Shown piece by piece: positions 36,403-45,425 of a stretch of DNA of 64,000 nucleotides (position 1 is its first letter; every line of letters starts with the position of its first letter). The notes beneath the pieces were generated by a model, which had not been told where the DNA came from, made no database searches, and saw only the letters and a list, made by a program, of their open reading frames with translations. The DNA comes from Denitratisoma sp. DHT3. Lineage in GTDB: Bacteria; Pseudomonadota; Gammaproteobacteria; Burkholderiales; Rhodocyclaceae. The stretch lies in the NCBI RefSeq assembly GCF_007833355.1, contig NZ_CP020914.1, forward strand, positions 3,148,047-3,212,046, read 5' to 3'. The position numbers were made by a program, and so were the translations under genes.

Positions 36403-36770
36403 AGGCTGGGTCCATCGGCGATGAGGGCATCCAGCAGGACCTGGCAGCTTTCGTTGGGGGCGGGGCCGAATATCTCGCGCAGCCGGGCCTCGTACTGCCG
36501 GGTGATCTCTGCGCAGACCGGCTCATCCAGGGGTGAATTCCGCAACACCGCCACGCACTCCACGCTCTGGCTCATGAGCTGGACGATGGTATCGGCCGTG
36601 ACGGTGCTGCCCTCCGCCAGATGCAGGATGATCCGCTTGCCGGGACCGGCGAACACCGGCCGCGCCAAGACCATTCCCGGCTCCAGCCTCCCCGTTGGAA
36701 TCCAGCAATAGGTCCGCTTCCGCTTCTCCGGCCGGGAAACATTCGTTTCGTGCATGTCCGTCCGATCCAT
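36396..36770 (-). CDS. Small protein resembling the N-terminal domain of HD-GYP regulators
   Basis: 124 residues. The core GRLEPGMVLARPVFAGPGKR, then ILHLAEGSTVTADTIVQLM and VECVAVL, is the small beta domain that often precedes HD-GYP or HDOD domains (the LxPGMVLARPV pattern); here it stands alone. I chose ATG 36770 because GAGGATCC precedes it; ATG 36755 is an alternative. It is translationally coupled to the HDOD gene, so the two may be a split version of a single signalling protein. The function is unknown. Confidence 0.7.
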   Translation of the reverse strand: MDRTDMHETNVSRPEKRKRTYCWIPTGRLEPGMVLARPVFAGPGKRIILHLAEGSTVTADTIVQLMSQSVECVAVLRNSPLDEPVCAEITRQYEARLREIFGPAPNESCQVLLDALIADGPSLC

Positions 36771-36914
36771 GGATCCTCGTGTTTGCCGACAGGTTAGAGG
36801 ATTTTCCGCTCCTTGGCGATCCGTTGCCAGGGCGGGGGAACCCAAATGAGGTATTGCGCCGGAGCCGCGATGTTATGGCGCGAAAAGCCCGTTTTTCACG
36901 CGAACGATTGTTCG

Positions 36915-39047
36915 TTACCGGCCGCCCTTGGCGCAGTCCCCCCTTGGCCGGCGGGTACCACCGGACGGCGTGCGCCGATCCTTCGGCTGCCAGGCCGGGA
37001 TCAGGTGCCGCTTGCCGTTGCCGATCAGGTCGGCGCGGCCCATGGCTTTCAGGGTTTCCCGCAGCAGCGGCCAGTTGGCCGGGTCGTGGTAGCGCAGGAA
37101 TGCCTTGTGCAGGCGGCGCTGGCGCTCGCCGCGGACCACGGCGACGGACTCGGAATCCCGCGCCACCTTCTTCAGCGGATTTTTCCCCGTGTGCCACATG
37201 GCCGAGGCCAGGGCCAGCGGCGTGGGCAGGAAGGTCTGCACCTGATCGAGACGGAAGTCGTTGCGCTTGAGCCAGAGCGCCAGTTCCAGCATGTCCTCGT
37301 CGGTGGTGCCGGGATGGGCGGCGATGAAATAGGGGATCAGGTACTGTTCCTTGCCCGCTTCCTTCGAGGCCTTCTCGAACATCGCCTTGAAGCGGTCGTA
37401 GGTGCCGATGCCCGGCTTCATCATCTTCGACAGCGGCCCTTCCTCGGTGTGCTCGGGGGCGATCTTCAAGTAGCCGCCGACGTGGTGGCTGACCAGTTCC
37501 TTCACGTATTCGGGGGAGCGCACCGCCAGGTCGTAGCGCAGGCCGGAGCCGATCAGGATCTTCTTCACGCCGGGCAGTTGGCGCGCCTTGCGGTAGAGCT
37601 GGATCAGCGGACCGTGGTCGGTGCCCATGTTCGGGCAAATGTCCGGATAGACGCAGGACAGGCGCCGGCAGGAAGACTCGATCTTCTTGTCCTTGCAGGC
37701 CATGCGGTACATGTTGGCGGTGGGGCCGCCCAGGTCGGAAATGACGCCGGTGAAGCCCGGCGTCTTGTCGCGGATTTCCTCGATCTCATGCAGGATCGAG
37801 GCTTCCGAGCGACTCTGGACGATGCGGCCCTCGTGCTCGGTGATGGAGCAGAAGGTGCAGCCGCCGAAGCAGCCGCGCATGATGTTGATGGAGAAGCGGA
37901 TCATTTCCCAGGCCGGAATCTTCGCCTCGCCATAGGTCGGGTGGGGCCGGCGCGCGTAGGGCAGGCCATAGACGTGGTCCATCTCCGCCGTGCTGAGCGG
38001 GATCGGCGGCGGGTTCAGCCAGACGTCGCGGTCGCCGTGGCCCTGCACCAGGGCGCGGGCGTTGCCGGGGTTGGACTCCAGATGGAAGGTGCGGCTGGCG
38101 TGGGCGTAGCGCACCGGGTCCTCGCTCACCCGCTCGAACGACGGCAGGCGCACCACGGTCTTGGCGCGCAGCGCCTTGAAGGAGGCGACCCGCTCGGCGG
38201 CGCTGACGACGCGTACCGGCGAGTGTTCCGCGCCGGCGCTGGCCGTGCCGGCCGGTTCCATCGCGTAGGGATCGGGATGCTTGTCCACCCGTCCCGGCGT
38301 ATCCACCGTGGTGGAGTCCACCTCGGTCCACTCGGCATCGGGCTTCCAGTCGCGCGGCACCATGAAGGCGCTGCCGCGCAGGTCGCGCACGGTGTCGATG
38401 GACTCGCCCCGCGCCAGGCGGTGGGCGAGTTCCACCAGCGCCCGCTCGGCGTTGCCGAACAGCAGCAGGTCGGCCTTGCTGTCGGCCAGCACGGAACGCC
38501 GCACCTTGTCCGACCAGTAGTCGTAATGGGCGATGCGGCGCAGGCTTGCCTCGATGCTGCCGATCACCACGGCGCTGCCGGGGAAGGCTTCGCGGGCGCG
38601 CTGCGCATAGACGATCACGGCCCGGTCGGGGCGGCGGTTGGGCTCGGCGTCGGCGGTATAGGCGTCGTCGGAGCGCAGCTTGCGGTCGGCGGTGTAGCGG
38701 TTGACCATGGAATCCATGTTTCCCGCGGTGATGCCGTAGAACAGGTTGGGTTTGCCCAGGCGGCGGAAGTCCTCCGCCGAATGCCAGTCGGGCTGGCTGA
38801 TGATGCCCACGCGGAAGCCTTGCGCCTCGAGCAGCCTGCCGATCAGCGCCATGCCGAAACTGGGGTGATCGATGTAGGCGTCGCCGGTGACCAGGATGAT
38901 GTCGCAGGCGTCCCAGCCCAACGCTTCCATCTCCGCGCGGGACATGGGCAGGAAGGGCGCGGTGCCGAAGCGCTTGGCCCAGTAGGGGCGGTAGGCGGTG
39001 AGGAGCTTGGGCGGCGCGGGGGAGGCGAGCGTTGCGGATGTGTTCAT
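36915..39047 (-). CDS. ygiQ: YgiQ family radical SAM protein
   Basis: 710 residues, typical YgiQ. N-terminal cobalamin-like fold region ([19 protein letters not shown]), radical SAM cluster motif [10 protein letters not shown] (CxxxCxxC), then [17 protein letters not shown] and [14 protein letters not shown]. The biochemical role of YgiQ is not established. The C-terminal residues are basic and low-complexity ([13 protein letters not shown]). A 144-bp gap to the next minus-strand gene shows no gene. Confidence 0.93.
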   Translation of the reverse strand: MNTSATLASPAPPKLLTAYRPYWAKRFGTAPFLPMSRAEMEALGWDACDIILVTGDAYIDHPSFGMALIGRLLEAQGFRVGIISQPDWHSAEDFRRLGKPNLFYGITAGNMDSMVNRYTADRKLRSDDAYTADAEPNRRPDRAVIVYAQRAREAFPGSAVVIGSIEASLRRIAHYDYWSDKVRRSVLADSKADLLLFGNAERALVELAHRLARGESIDTVRDLRGSAFMVPRDWKPDAEWTEVDSTTVDTPGRVDKHPDPYAMEPAGTASAGAEHSPVRVVSAAERVASFKALRAKTVVRLPSFERVSEDPVRYAHASRTFHLESNPGNARALVQGHGDRDVWLNPPPIPLSTAEMDHVYGLPYARRPHPTYGEAKIPAWEMIRFSINIMRGCFGGCTFCSITEHEGRIVQSRSEASILHEIEEIRDKTPGFTGVISDLGGPTANMYRMACKDKKIESSCRRLSCVYPDICPNMGTDHGPLIQLYRKARQLPGVKKILIGSGLRYDLAVRSPEYVKELVSHHVGGYLKIAPEHTEEGPLSKMMKPGIGTYDRFKAMFEKASKEAGKEQYLIPYFIAAHPGTTDEDMLELALWLKRNDFRLDQVQTFLPTPLALASAMWHTGKNPLKKVARDSESVAVVRGERQRRLHKAFLRYHDPANWPLLRETLKAMGRADLIGNGKRHLIPAWQPKDRRTPSGGTRRPRGDCAKGGR

Positions 39048-39173
39048 CCGCGCATTTTACCGCCCGCTTTTCTATAGCCCCAATTGGAATCCGCGCCCCG
39101 CAAGGACCCCGGTTCAAACCACGGCGACACGGCGGGCACGGCGAAAACTCTCGATCTCCGGATTTTCCTCATC

Positions 39174-39264
39174 GGCGAAGCCGCGACCTATCGGTGCTGC
39201 TACAGCGTTCCCCGTGAAATCGAGCGCAGCGAGCCGTATCGAACCCCCCGGAGGGGGGCGAGCC
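39174..39264 (+). repeat. Dispersed intergenic repeat, copy D (short)
   Basis: Forward copy lacking the outer TTTTCC/GGAAAA hairpin. It starts at CGGCGAAGCCGCGACC, then TATCGGTGCTGCTACAGCG, GAGCGCAGCGAGCCGTATCG, CCCCCCGGAGGGGGG and CGAGCC. Lies between the SDR gene (its 3' end) and the ygiQ start. Confidence 0.8.
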
Positions 39265-39271
39265 ACTGGCC

Positions 39272-40033
39272 TCAGCGGGCGACGGTGGCCATGTCCACCA
39301 GCAGCGATTCGCCGCTGACGTAGCTGGCCCGGTCGGAGCAGAGCCAGGCCACGGCTTCGGCCACTTCCTCGGGGCGCCCGAGGCGGCCCCCGGGCACGCT
39401 GGCGAGGATCATGCGCTCGGCGTCGGCGGAGCCGCCCATGGCGGCCCGCAGCATCGGCGTGTCGGTGCTGCCCGGCAGCACTGCGTTGACGCGGATGCCG
39501 CGGCGGGCGTTCTCCTGGGCGGCGGTCTTGGTCAGCCCCAGCACGCCGTGCTTGCTGGCGCAGTAGGCCGCCATCTGCGGCACGGCGATCAGGCCGCCGC
39601 CGGAGGCGTTGTTGACGATGGCGCCGTGGCCCTGGGTCTGCATCAACCGCAGTTCGTGCTTCAGGCAGAGGAAGACGCCGCTGAGATTGACCGCCAGGGT
39701 CCGCTGCCACTCGGCGAGGTCCATGTCTTCGAGGAGGGCGGCGCGGCCGTTGACGCCCGCGTTGTTGAAAGCGCAGTCGAGGCGGCCGAAGCGGTGCCGG
39801 GCGGTTTCCAGCAGGGCCGCCACCTGGTGCTCGTCGGCCACGTCGGCCGCTTGGAAGACGGCATCGCCGCCGGCACCGCGCAGGGCGTCGGCCAGGGCTT
39901 CTCCGGCCGCGGCATTGCAATCCGTGAGCAGCAGGCGGGCGCCTTCCCTGGCGAACAGGCGGGCCGTGGCGGCGCCGATGCCGCTGGCCGCTCCGGTGAT
40001 GAGGGCGGTCTTGGCCTCGAGGAGTCGTGTCAT
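39272..40033 (-). CDS. Short-chain dehydrogenase/reductase
   Basis: 253-residue classical SDR with NAD(P) motif TGAASGIGAATA, FNNAGVN, active-site Ser in NNASGGG and Tyr/Lys in YCASK, and PGSTDTPML at the substrate loop. An Asp at the end of strand 2 (LLLTDCNAA) suggests NAD(H) preference. Substrate unknown: steroid, fatty acyl or sugar alcohol are all possible. A 3' dispersed repeat follows its stop. Confidence 0.88.
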   Translation of the reverse strand: MTRLLEAKTALITGAASGIGAATARLFAREGARLLLTDCNAAAGEALADALRGAGGDAVFQAADVADEHQVAALLETARHRFGRLDCAFNNAGVNGRAALLEDMDLAEWQRTLAVNLSGVFLCLKHELRLMQTQGHGAIVNNASGGGLIAVPQMAAYCASKHGVLGLTKTAAQENARRGIRVNAVLPGSTDTPMLRAAMGGSADAERMILASVPGGRLGRPEEVAEAVAWLCSDRASYVSGESLLVDMATVAR

Positions 40034-40049
40034 GGGGCGGGAGGGGCGG

Positions 40050-40628
40050 TTACGCGGCGGGCCGCCAGCGGCTCTGGCTGGGCAGCTGCCGGGCGAGGAA
40101 GTCCATCTGATCGGCCAGGATGTTGCGGTTGCAGAGGATCAGGTACTCGGCCTTGTTGGGTACGTAGGGCGCGTAGAGCAGTTCCATCCGCGCCTGTTCC
40201 GGCGTGCGGCCGCTTTTCTGCTGGTTGCAGCCGCGGCAGGCGGCCACCACGTTCATCCAGTTGTCGCGACCGCCCTGAGAGACCGGTTGCACGTGGTCCC
40301 GGGTCAGGCGACTACCGGGCAGCTCCTCGCCGCAGTAGGCGCAGATGTGCCGGTCACGGTTGAACAGCTCGCGGTTGGTCAGCGGCGGAATCTGGCGCAG
40401 CGCGCGGCCGACCAGGGCCTTGCCGCGGATCGCGATGATGCTGTTGGCGCAGATCGCGGAGCGCTCGCCGGTGATCCGGCTGATGCCCCCATGGAAGACG
40501 AAGCTGTGGTCGCCGATGGCCCAGGCCACCAGATCCTTGGCGTAATAGAAGCAGGCATGCTGCCAACTCACCCAGCGGTGGGGGGCACCATGTTGGTCCA
40601 ACGTCAGGATCAGCGGATAGGCGCTCAT
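40050..40628 (-). CDS. HNH endonuclease family protein
   Basis: 192 residues. HNH core at about 115-155: RHICAYCGEELPGSRLTRDH, then VQPVSQGGRDNWMNVVAACR and GCNQQK. Zinc knuckle cysteines (CAYC, CRGC) and the catalytic DH pair are intact. The N-terminal part (WVSWQHACFYYAKDLVAW) is typical of a widespread stand-alone family often annotated as HNH endonuclease in betaproteobacteria. The target is unknown; no restriction-modification partner is nearby. Confidence 0.85.
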   Translation of the reverse strand: MSAYPLILTLDQHGAPHRWVSWQHACFYYAKDLVAWAIGDHSFVFHGGISRITGERSAICANSIIAIRGKALVGRALRQIPPLTNRELFNRDRHICAYCGEELPGSRLTRDHVQPVSQGGRDNWMNVVAACRGCNQQKSGRTPEQARMELLYAPYVPNKAEYLILCNRNILADQMDFLARQLPSQSRWRPAA

Positions 40629-40703
40629 GGCCAGCGTGCATGTTTCCGAAGAAGGGATCGGTCATAAGCGTAACAAAGCTGGCCGGCTTTTGACAGTAAT
40701 TTG

Positions 40704-41249
40704 CTAGGGTGGGGGAATCTCCCCGGCGTGGAAGCGGAAAGCGCCGCTGATCCGGTCGGTGAAGAAATGGCGCAGGGTCATGGCGACCGTGCGGAAGGCG
40801 ATTTCCTCCCAGGGGATTTCATGCTCGCCGAACAGCGCGGTTTCCAGGCTTTCCTCGCCGGGGGAGAAATCCAGGTCCAGCAGCCGGGCGCGATAGAACA
40901 GGTGCACCTGGTTGGCCTGGGGCACGCTGATCACGGTGTACATGTCGTGCAGTTCCAGGCGGGCGTTGGCTTCTTCCAATGTCTCCCGGGCCGCCGCCTG
41001 GGCGACGGTTTCGCCGATTTCCATGAAGCCGGCGGGCAGGGTCCATTTGCCGAGTCGCGGCTCGATGGCGCGGCGGCAGAGCAGAATGCGTCCGTCCCAT
41101 TCGGCCAGGGCGCCCACCACCATGCGGGGGTTGCGATAGTGAATGGCGCCGCAGGCATCGCATACGTGACGGGGCAGGGCGTCGCCGGGAGGCGTCCGGA
41201 TGGCGATGGTGGCGCCGCAGGTGCAACAGTAGTTGATGGCAGGGTCCAT
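40704..41249 (-). CDS. Nudix hydrolase with N-terminal zinc ribbon
   Basis: 181 residues. N-terminal ribbon CCTCG and CDACGAIHY. The Nudix box is GFMEIGETVAQAAARETLEE, keeping the REx2EE metal residues, but the Gly that normally follows (EExG) is replaced by Asn (EEAN). NADH-pyrophosphatase-like architecture but shorter than NudC. ATG 41249 (MDPAINYCCTCG) chosen because the upstream in-frame sequence is not family-like. Confidence 0.88.
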   Translation of the reverse strand: MDPAINYCCTCGATIAIRTPPGDALPRHVCDACGAIHYRNPRMVVGALAEWDGRILLCRRAIEPRLGKWTLPAGFMEIGETVAQAAARETLEEANARLELHDMYTVISVPQANQVHLFYRARLLDLDFSPGEESLETALFGEHEIPWEEIAFRTVAMTLRHFFTDRISGAFRFHAGEIPPP

Positions 41250-41363
41250 GATGGCCGATTCTAGCTCTACGGCAAGTGTCGCGGCAGCGGGATGTGCTAT
41301 AAAAATGGCGCTCCGGAGCCCATCCTGGCGGCACCTCGATGCGCATCTCTTGATCAGCGGCGA

Positions 41364-43267
41364 ATGGACGGCATGGCACCCATCGATATTGCAAAATTTG
41401 AACAACTCAAGGCCACCGGCGACATTCCGTCACCCAAGGGGGTGGCTTTGGCCATCATGCGTCTGACCCAGCGGGAGGACTTCTCGATGGCGGAACTCGC
41501 CCACGTGGTCAGTTCCGACCCCGCATTCGTCGGACGCCTGATCAAGGCGGCCAATGGCGCCGCCAACGCGGGGCAGCGGCCGGTGGCATCGGTGTCGGAC
41601 GCCCTGAAGGTGGTGGGGGTGTCGGCGGTGCGAACCCTGGCGCTGGGTCTCTCGCTGCTGTCGAATTTCCGCACGGGCAAGTGTCGAAATTTCGACTACC
41701 CGGGTTTCTGGTCGCATTCGCTGGTGCGCGGCATCGCCTTGCAGACGCTGATGATGCAGTCCCGCACGATTCCTCCCGACGAGGCCTTCAGCGTGGGACT
41801 CCTGGCCAGAATCGGCGATTTGGCCCTGGCCACGCTGTTTTCCGTCGATTATTCCCGGCTGCTGGATCAGGCCTCCGATCGTGCGCAACTGAGCGCCTTG
41901 GAGCGTGCCGCCTTCGCCATGACCCATAGCGAGTTGACGGCGGCGATGCTCAAGGACTGGGGCTTCCCATCCGTCTTCGTCGAACCCGTGCTGTTTCACG
42001 AGGATGTGTCCGCCAGCCACTTCGAGGAGGGGTCGCGGCTGTTCAAGCTCGTCCATGCGCTGCGCCTCGCCGACTATATCGCCGACATCTGCCTGGCGTC
42101 CGAGGCGAAGTGGCAGGCCATGATGCCCGAGCTGTTCGCGTTGGGCGGCATGCTTTCCCTGGACGGGGAAGTGCTGATGACGCTTTGCGACAAGGTGACC
42201 AAGGACTGGCTGGATTGGGGGGTGATACTCCAGGTCGAAACGCGCGACATCCCGTCGTTCGATGCGCTGGCGCATCCAGCCGCAACCGAGAGTGAAAAGG
42301 CGATTCCCGGCGGGGAGAGCGCCTCGATGAGCATCCTGCTGGTCGATACCGATGCCGCCGCGCGCAGCGCGCTGCATTCGACGCTGGTGGCGGCGGGCTA
42401 CCTCGTCGATGAGGCGGAGGACGGGCAGCGGGCCTTCGAACGGGTGCTGGAATCGCACCCGCAGATCGTGATCGCGGATTGGCTGCTGCCGCAGTTGAGC
42501 GGCGTCGAACTGACCCGGGCCTTGCGGGAGACCGCCGTCGGGCGGACCACCTACATCCTGATCCTGGGTTCCGGCGAGTCGGATGACGCCGTGGTGGATG
42601 CCTTCGAGGGCGGCGCCGACGACTTCATGGCCAAGCCGGTCAAGTCCGAGGTGCTGCTCGCCCGTCTGCGCGGGGGGCAGCGGATGGTCAACCTGCAACG
42701 GGAGGTGGAACGGGACCGCGAGGAGATTCGGCGTTTCGCGGCGGATCTGGCGATCGCGAATCGTCGTCTGCAGCAGGTGGCGCGCACCGATTCGCTGACC
42801 AGCTTCCCCAACCGGCGTTACGCCATGGAGCGCATCCAGCAGGAATGGAAGGCGGCCGAGCGCAATCAGCGCGCTTTGTGCTGCATGGTTGTGGATGTGG
42901 ATTGCTTCAAGCAGATCAACGACCGTTACGGCCATGACGTGGGCGACGCCGCCTTGAGGCATGCCGCGGCGGTGCTGAAGGAGGGCTTGCGGGCGCAGGA
43001 CGTGATCTGCCGCACCGGCGGCGACGAGTTCCTGATCATCTGCCCGGACACCTCTCTGGAACCCGCCATGAAGTGCGCCGAACGGGTGCGGCAGTCGTTG
43101 GAACATGCGGCCTTGATGCTGGGGGGGACAAGATCCAGATGAGCGTGAGCATCGGTGTGGCGATGCGCGACGGCTCCCTGGCGGATGTGGATGCCTTGAT
43201 CAAGCGCGCCGATCAGGGCGCCTACAAGGCCAAGGAGCTGGGGCGCAACCGGGTGGCGGTCGTTTAG
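41364..43267 (+). pseudogene. HDOD-REC-GGDEF protein, frameshifted in a poly-G tract near its end
   Basis: One gene in two frames. Frame 1: HDOD (about 11-230), receiver (about 322-435: ILLVDTD, phospho-Asp372 in IADWLLPQ, AKPVKSE) and GGDEF (about 470 on), with active site RTGGDEFLIIC (552-556). At 43121-43127 there are seven G residues; the frame then stops at 43140-43142. With one more G the reading continues DKIQMSVSIGVAMRDGSLAD, then LIKRADQGAYKAKELGRNR, the conserved GGDEF end, to TAG 43265-43267. The truncated product loses the last strand and helix of the cyclase. Either phase-variable slippage, true mutation, or a sequencing error in the G run. Confidence 0.85.
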
Positions 43268-43421
43268 CCGATGGCTCGTACAGGTCGTGCCGGGTCTTGA
43301 TTCCGCGCGCCACTAGCTGAGGCGCGGATGTCGGTTTCAGGGAAACTCAGGGACTCTTTTGCCGGATATCGAGCGATCGGACCAGGTGGGGGCGGCTAGA
43401 CTCCCCCGGGTCGATCGGCTG

Positions 43422-43462
43422 CGACCCCTGTAGGAACCGTCCTACAGGGGTCGTGTATTTTT
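43422..43462 (+). terminator. Long hairpin with T-run upstream of flhD
   Basis: Perfect 14-bp stem CGACCCCTGTAGGA / TCCTACAGGGGTCG with loop ACCG (43422-43453), followed by TGTATTTTTCC. Fits an intrinsic terminator for the GGDEF gene. It lies about 105 bases before flhD, so it could also be in the flhDC leader and control it. The preceding 43268-43421 shows no gene. Confidence 0.75.
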
Positions 43463-43563
43463 CCGACGCGAATTCCCTCCGTCCACCTATGGTCGTTCTC
43501 GGTGGATATGCCGACAATGCGCACGCGGTCCCAGCGGGTTTGGGGCGGAATTTCAAGGAGCGC

Positions 43564-43884
43564 ATGATGAAATCGACCGACACCTACAACGATATAAAGG
43601 AAGTCAATCTCGCCTACCTGATGCTGGCGCAGAGCATGGTCCGTTCCGACCGGGAATCGGCCATTTTCCGCCTGGGCGTCAGCGAGGAGATCGCCGACGT
43701 CCTGGATCGCTTGACGCCGGGCCAGATTCTCAAAATGGCCAGTTCCGACATGCTGTTGTGCAGCTTTCGTTTCGAGGACAGCCTGCTGCTCAACCTCCTC
43801 GCCAACCATGAGCGGGAGCGCGGGGTCGGCCATATCCACGCCGCCATCCTCGCCACCGGCAAACCCGTCGAGACGCTCTCCTGA
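43564..43884 (+). CDS. flhD: Flagellar master regulator subunit FlhD
   Basis: 106 residues (tandem ATGs at 43564 and 43567; SD AAGGAG precedes, 6 bases from the second). Family match over the full length: YNDIKEVNLAYLMLAQSMVR, FRLGVSEEIADVL and LTPGQILKMASSD. With FlhC it forms the FlhD4C2 activator of class II flagellar promoters. FlhDC as master regulator is typical of enterics and many betaproteobacteria. Confidence 0.96.
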   Translation: MMKSTDTYNDIKEVNLAYLMLAQSMVRSDRESAIFRLGVSEEIADVLDRLTPGQILKMASSDMLLCSFRFEDSLLLNLLANHERERGVGHIHAAILATGKPVETLS

Positions 43885-43886
43885 GC

Positions 43887-44426
43887 ATGCGTATGCGCAA
43901 TAAATCCGTGATCCTCGAGGCACGGGACATTCGCCTGGCCATCGAGCTGATTGAACTGGGCGCCCGCCTGCAGCTGCTGGAGGCGGAAACCAAGCTCTCC
44001 CGCGAGCGTCTGCTGAAGCTCTACAAGGAAGTCAAGGGCGAGTCGCCGCCGAAGGGCATGCTGCCTTTTTCCACCGACTGGTTCATGACCTGGCAGCCCA
44101 ACATCCATGCCTCGCTGTTCATGGGCTACTACCGCTTTTTCGAGAAGAACACCCAGTTGCGCGGCCTGGAGCTGATCATCAGCGCCTATCGCATGTATCT
44201 GGGGCAGATCAAGCGCGGCGGCATGGAGGCGGTCCTCTCCCTGACCCGGGCATGGACCATGGTGCGCTTCTTCGAGGCGGACATGCTGCAGATGGTGGCT
44301 TGCGAGGAATGCAGCGGCCAGTTCGTCGCCCATGCCCATGATCCGAAGAAAGGGTATACCTGCGGCCTGTGCCACATGCCGGCGCGGGCCGGCAAGACCC
44401 GCAAGGCGGCGGCTTCGGTAGCCTGA
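43887..44426 (+). CDS. flhC: Flagellar master regulator subunit FlhC
   Basis: 179 residues, starting 2 bases after flhD. ARDIRLAIELIELGARLQLL and LSRERLLKLYKEVKGESPPK match the DNA-contacting N-terminal half; the C-terminal zinc site has two Cys pairs, VACEEC and CGLCHMPAR, as in E. coli FlhC. Start at ATG 43887 or 43893. Followed by a perfect palindrome. Confidence 0.96.
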   Translation: MRMRNKSVILEARDIRLAIELIELGARLQLLEAETKLSRERLLKLYKEVKGESPPKGMLPFSTDWFMTWQPNIHASLFMGYYRFFEKNTQLRGLELIISAYRMYLGQIKRGGMEAVLSLTRAWTMVRFFEADMLQMVACEECSGQFVAHAHDPKKGYTCGLCHMPARAGKTRKAAASVA

Positions 44427-44441
44427 AAGGCCCCCTGTAGC

Positions 44442-44487
44442 GCCTGAAAGCAAACATCCCGCCGCGGCGGGATGTTTGCTTTCAGGC
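44442..44487. terminator. 46-bp perfect palindrome, likely bidirectional terminator
   Basis: 22-base arms GCCTGAAAGCAAACATCCCG+CC and GGCGGGATGTTTGCTTTCAG+GC with GC at the centre, so the entire 46 bp is self-complementary. The GC-rich core with AAAGCAAACA / TGTTTGCTTT flanks resembles a bidirectional terminator for flhDC. Its perfection and length are unusual. GCCTGAAAG also occurs as a direct repeat at 44421-44429, over the flhC stop. Confidence 0.7.
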
Positions 44488-44490
44488 CCG

Positions 44491-44522
44491 ACAAAATCTT
44501 TTGGGACGCGAGAAGATTTTGT
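44491..44522. repeat. Second inverted repeat before the acyltransferase gene
   Basis: ACAAAATCTT (44491-44500) and AAGATTTTGT (44513-44522), 10-bp perfect arms with a 12-base centre TTGGGACGCGAG. It begins 3 bases after the 46-bp palindrome and lies 55 bases before the chosen acyltransferase start. It could be an operator or leader hairpin for the acyltransferase operon. Confidence 0.55.
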
Positions 44523-44577
44523 TTGCGGCCGCCGATCGCGGACAATGGCGCACTTTGCGTCGCTTCCAAACCTGCCC

Positions 44578-45423
44578 ATGGTGTTTCTGTTCCGTCTGCT
44601 TTCCTTGCTGCCGCTCTCCTGGCTCCACGGCATGGGCGGGGTGGCGGGGTGGCTCGCCTATTTCCTGGTACCGCGCTATCGGCGCCTGCTGCGGCAGAAC
44701 TTGATGCAGGCCGGACTGGACGCCCCCGGGCGCGCCCTCGGCGCAGCGGTCCAGGCCGGCCGCGCTCTGCTGGAACTGCCCAAGCTGTGGCTGCGCCCCC
44801 AGGCGGAAGTCGTGGGCCGGGTGGTGCAGGTGAGCGGCTGGTCCCTCGTCGAGCAGGCCTGGGCGGCTGGGCACGGCGTGCTGTTCCTGACCCCGCACCT
44901 GGGCTGCTTCGAGATCACCGCGCAGTACTACGCCAGCCGGCGGCCGATGACCGTGCTCTATCGGCGCCCCAAGCGTGCCGCCTTGGCGCCGCTGATCGAG
45001 CGGGGGCGCGGCGCCAATCTCAAGCTGGCACCGGCCGATCTCTCCGGCGTGCGGACCCTGCTGCGCGCGCTGCGTCAGGGCGAGGCGGTGGGGATGTTGC
45101 CGGACCAGGTGCCGGGCAGCGGGGAAGGCGTCTGGGTGCCTTTCTTCGGCCGCCCGGCCTACACCATGACGCTCGCCGCGCGCCTGGCGGACAGCGGCGC
45201 CACCGTGTTGCTGGCCTATGCCGAACGCCTGCCCGGGGGGCGCGGCTACCACCTGCGGCTGTTCCCGCTGCCCGCGCCCCTGGAAGGCGAGCCGGCGCGG
45301 AAAGCCGCCGCGCTCAACCGGGCGCTGGAGGATCTGATCCGGCAGTGCCCCGAGCAGTATCTGTGGGGCTACAACCGCTACAAGCGGCCGCGCGGGGCGC
45401 CGCCTCCGCCGGAGGCGGTCTAG
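44578..45423 (+). CDS. Lysophospholipid/lipid A acyltransferase, LpxL family (first copy)
   Basis: 281 residues from ATG 44578 (MVFLFRLLSLLPLSWLHGMG); ATG 44545 is an alternative. N-terminal membrane anchor, then the catalytic HX4E motif in FLTPHLGCFEITAQYY, and DQVPGSGEGVWVPFFGRPA, typical of LpxL/LpxM-type secondary acyltransferases of lipid A at the inner membrane. The next gene is a diverged paralogue; a tandem lpxL pair before dapF is common in betaproteobacteria. Confidence 0.88.
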   Translation: MVFLFRLLSLLPLSWLHGMGGVAGWLAYFLVPRYRRLLRQNLMQAGLDAPGRALGAAVQAGRALLELPKLWLRPQAEVVGRVVQVSGWSLVEQAWAAGHGVLFLTPHLGCFEITAQYYASRRPMTVLYRRPKRAALAPLIERGRGANLKLAPADLSGVRTLLRALRQGEAVGMLPDQVPGSGEGVWVPFFGRPAYTMTLAARLADSGATVLLAYAERLPGGRGYHLRLFPLPAPLEGEPARKAAALNRALEDLIRQCPEQYLWGYNRYKRPRGAPPPPEAV

Positions 45424-45425
45424 CG

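Noticed and set aside
40050..40628. HNH nuclease as part of a defence system
   Set aside because: Neighbours are an SDR and a Nudix hydrolase; no methylase, helicase or other defence partner.
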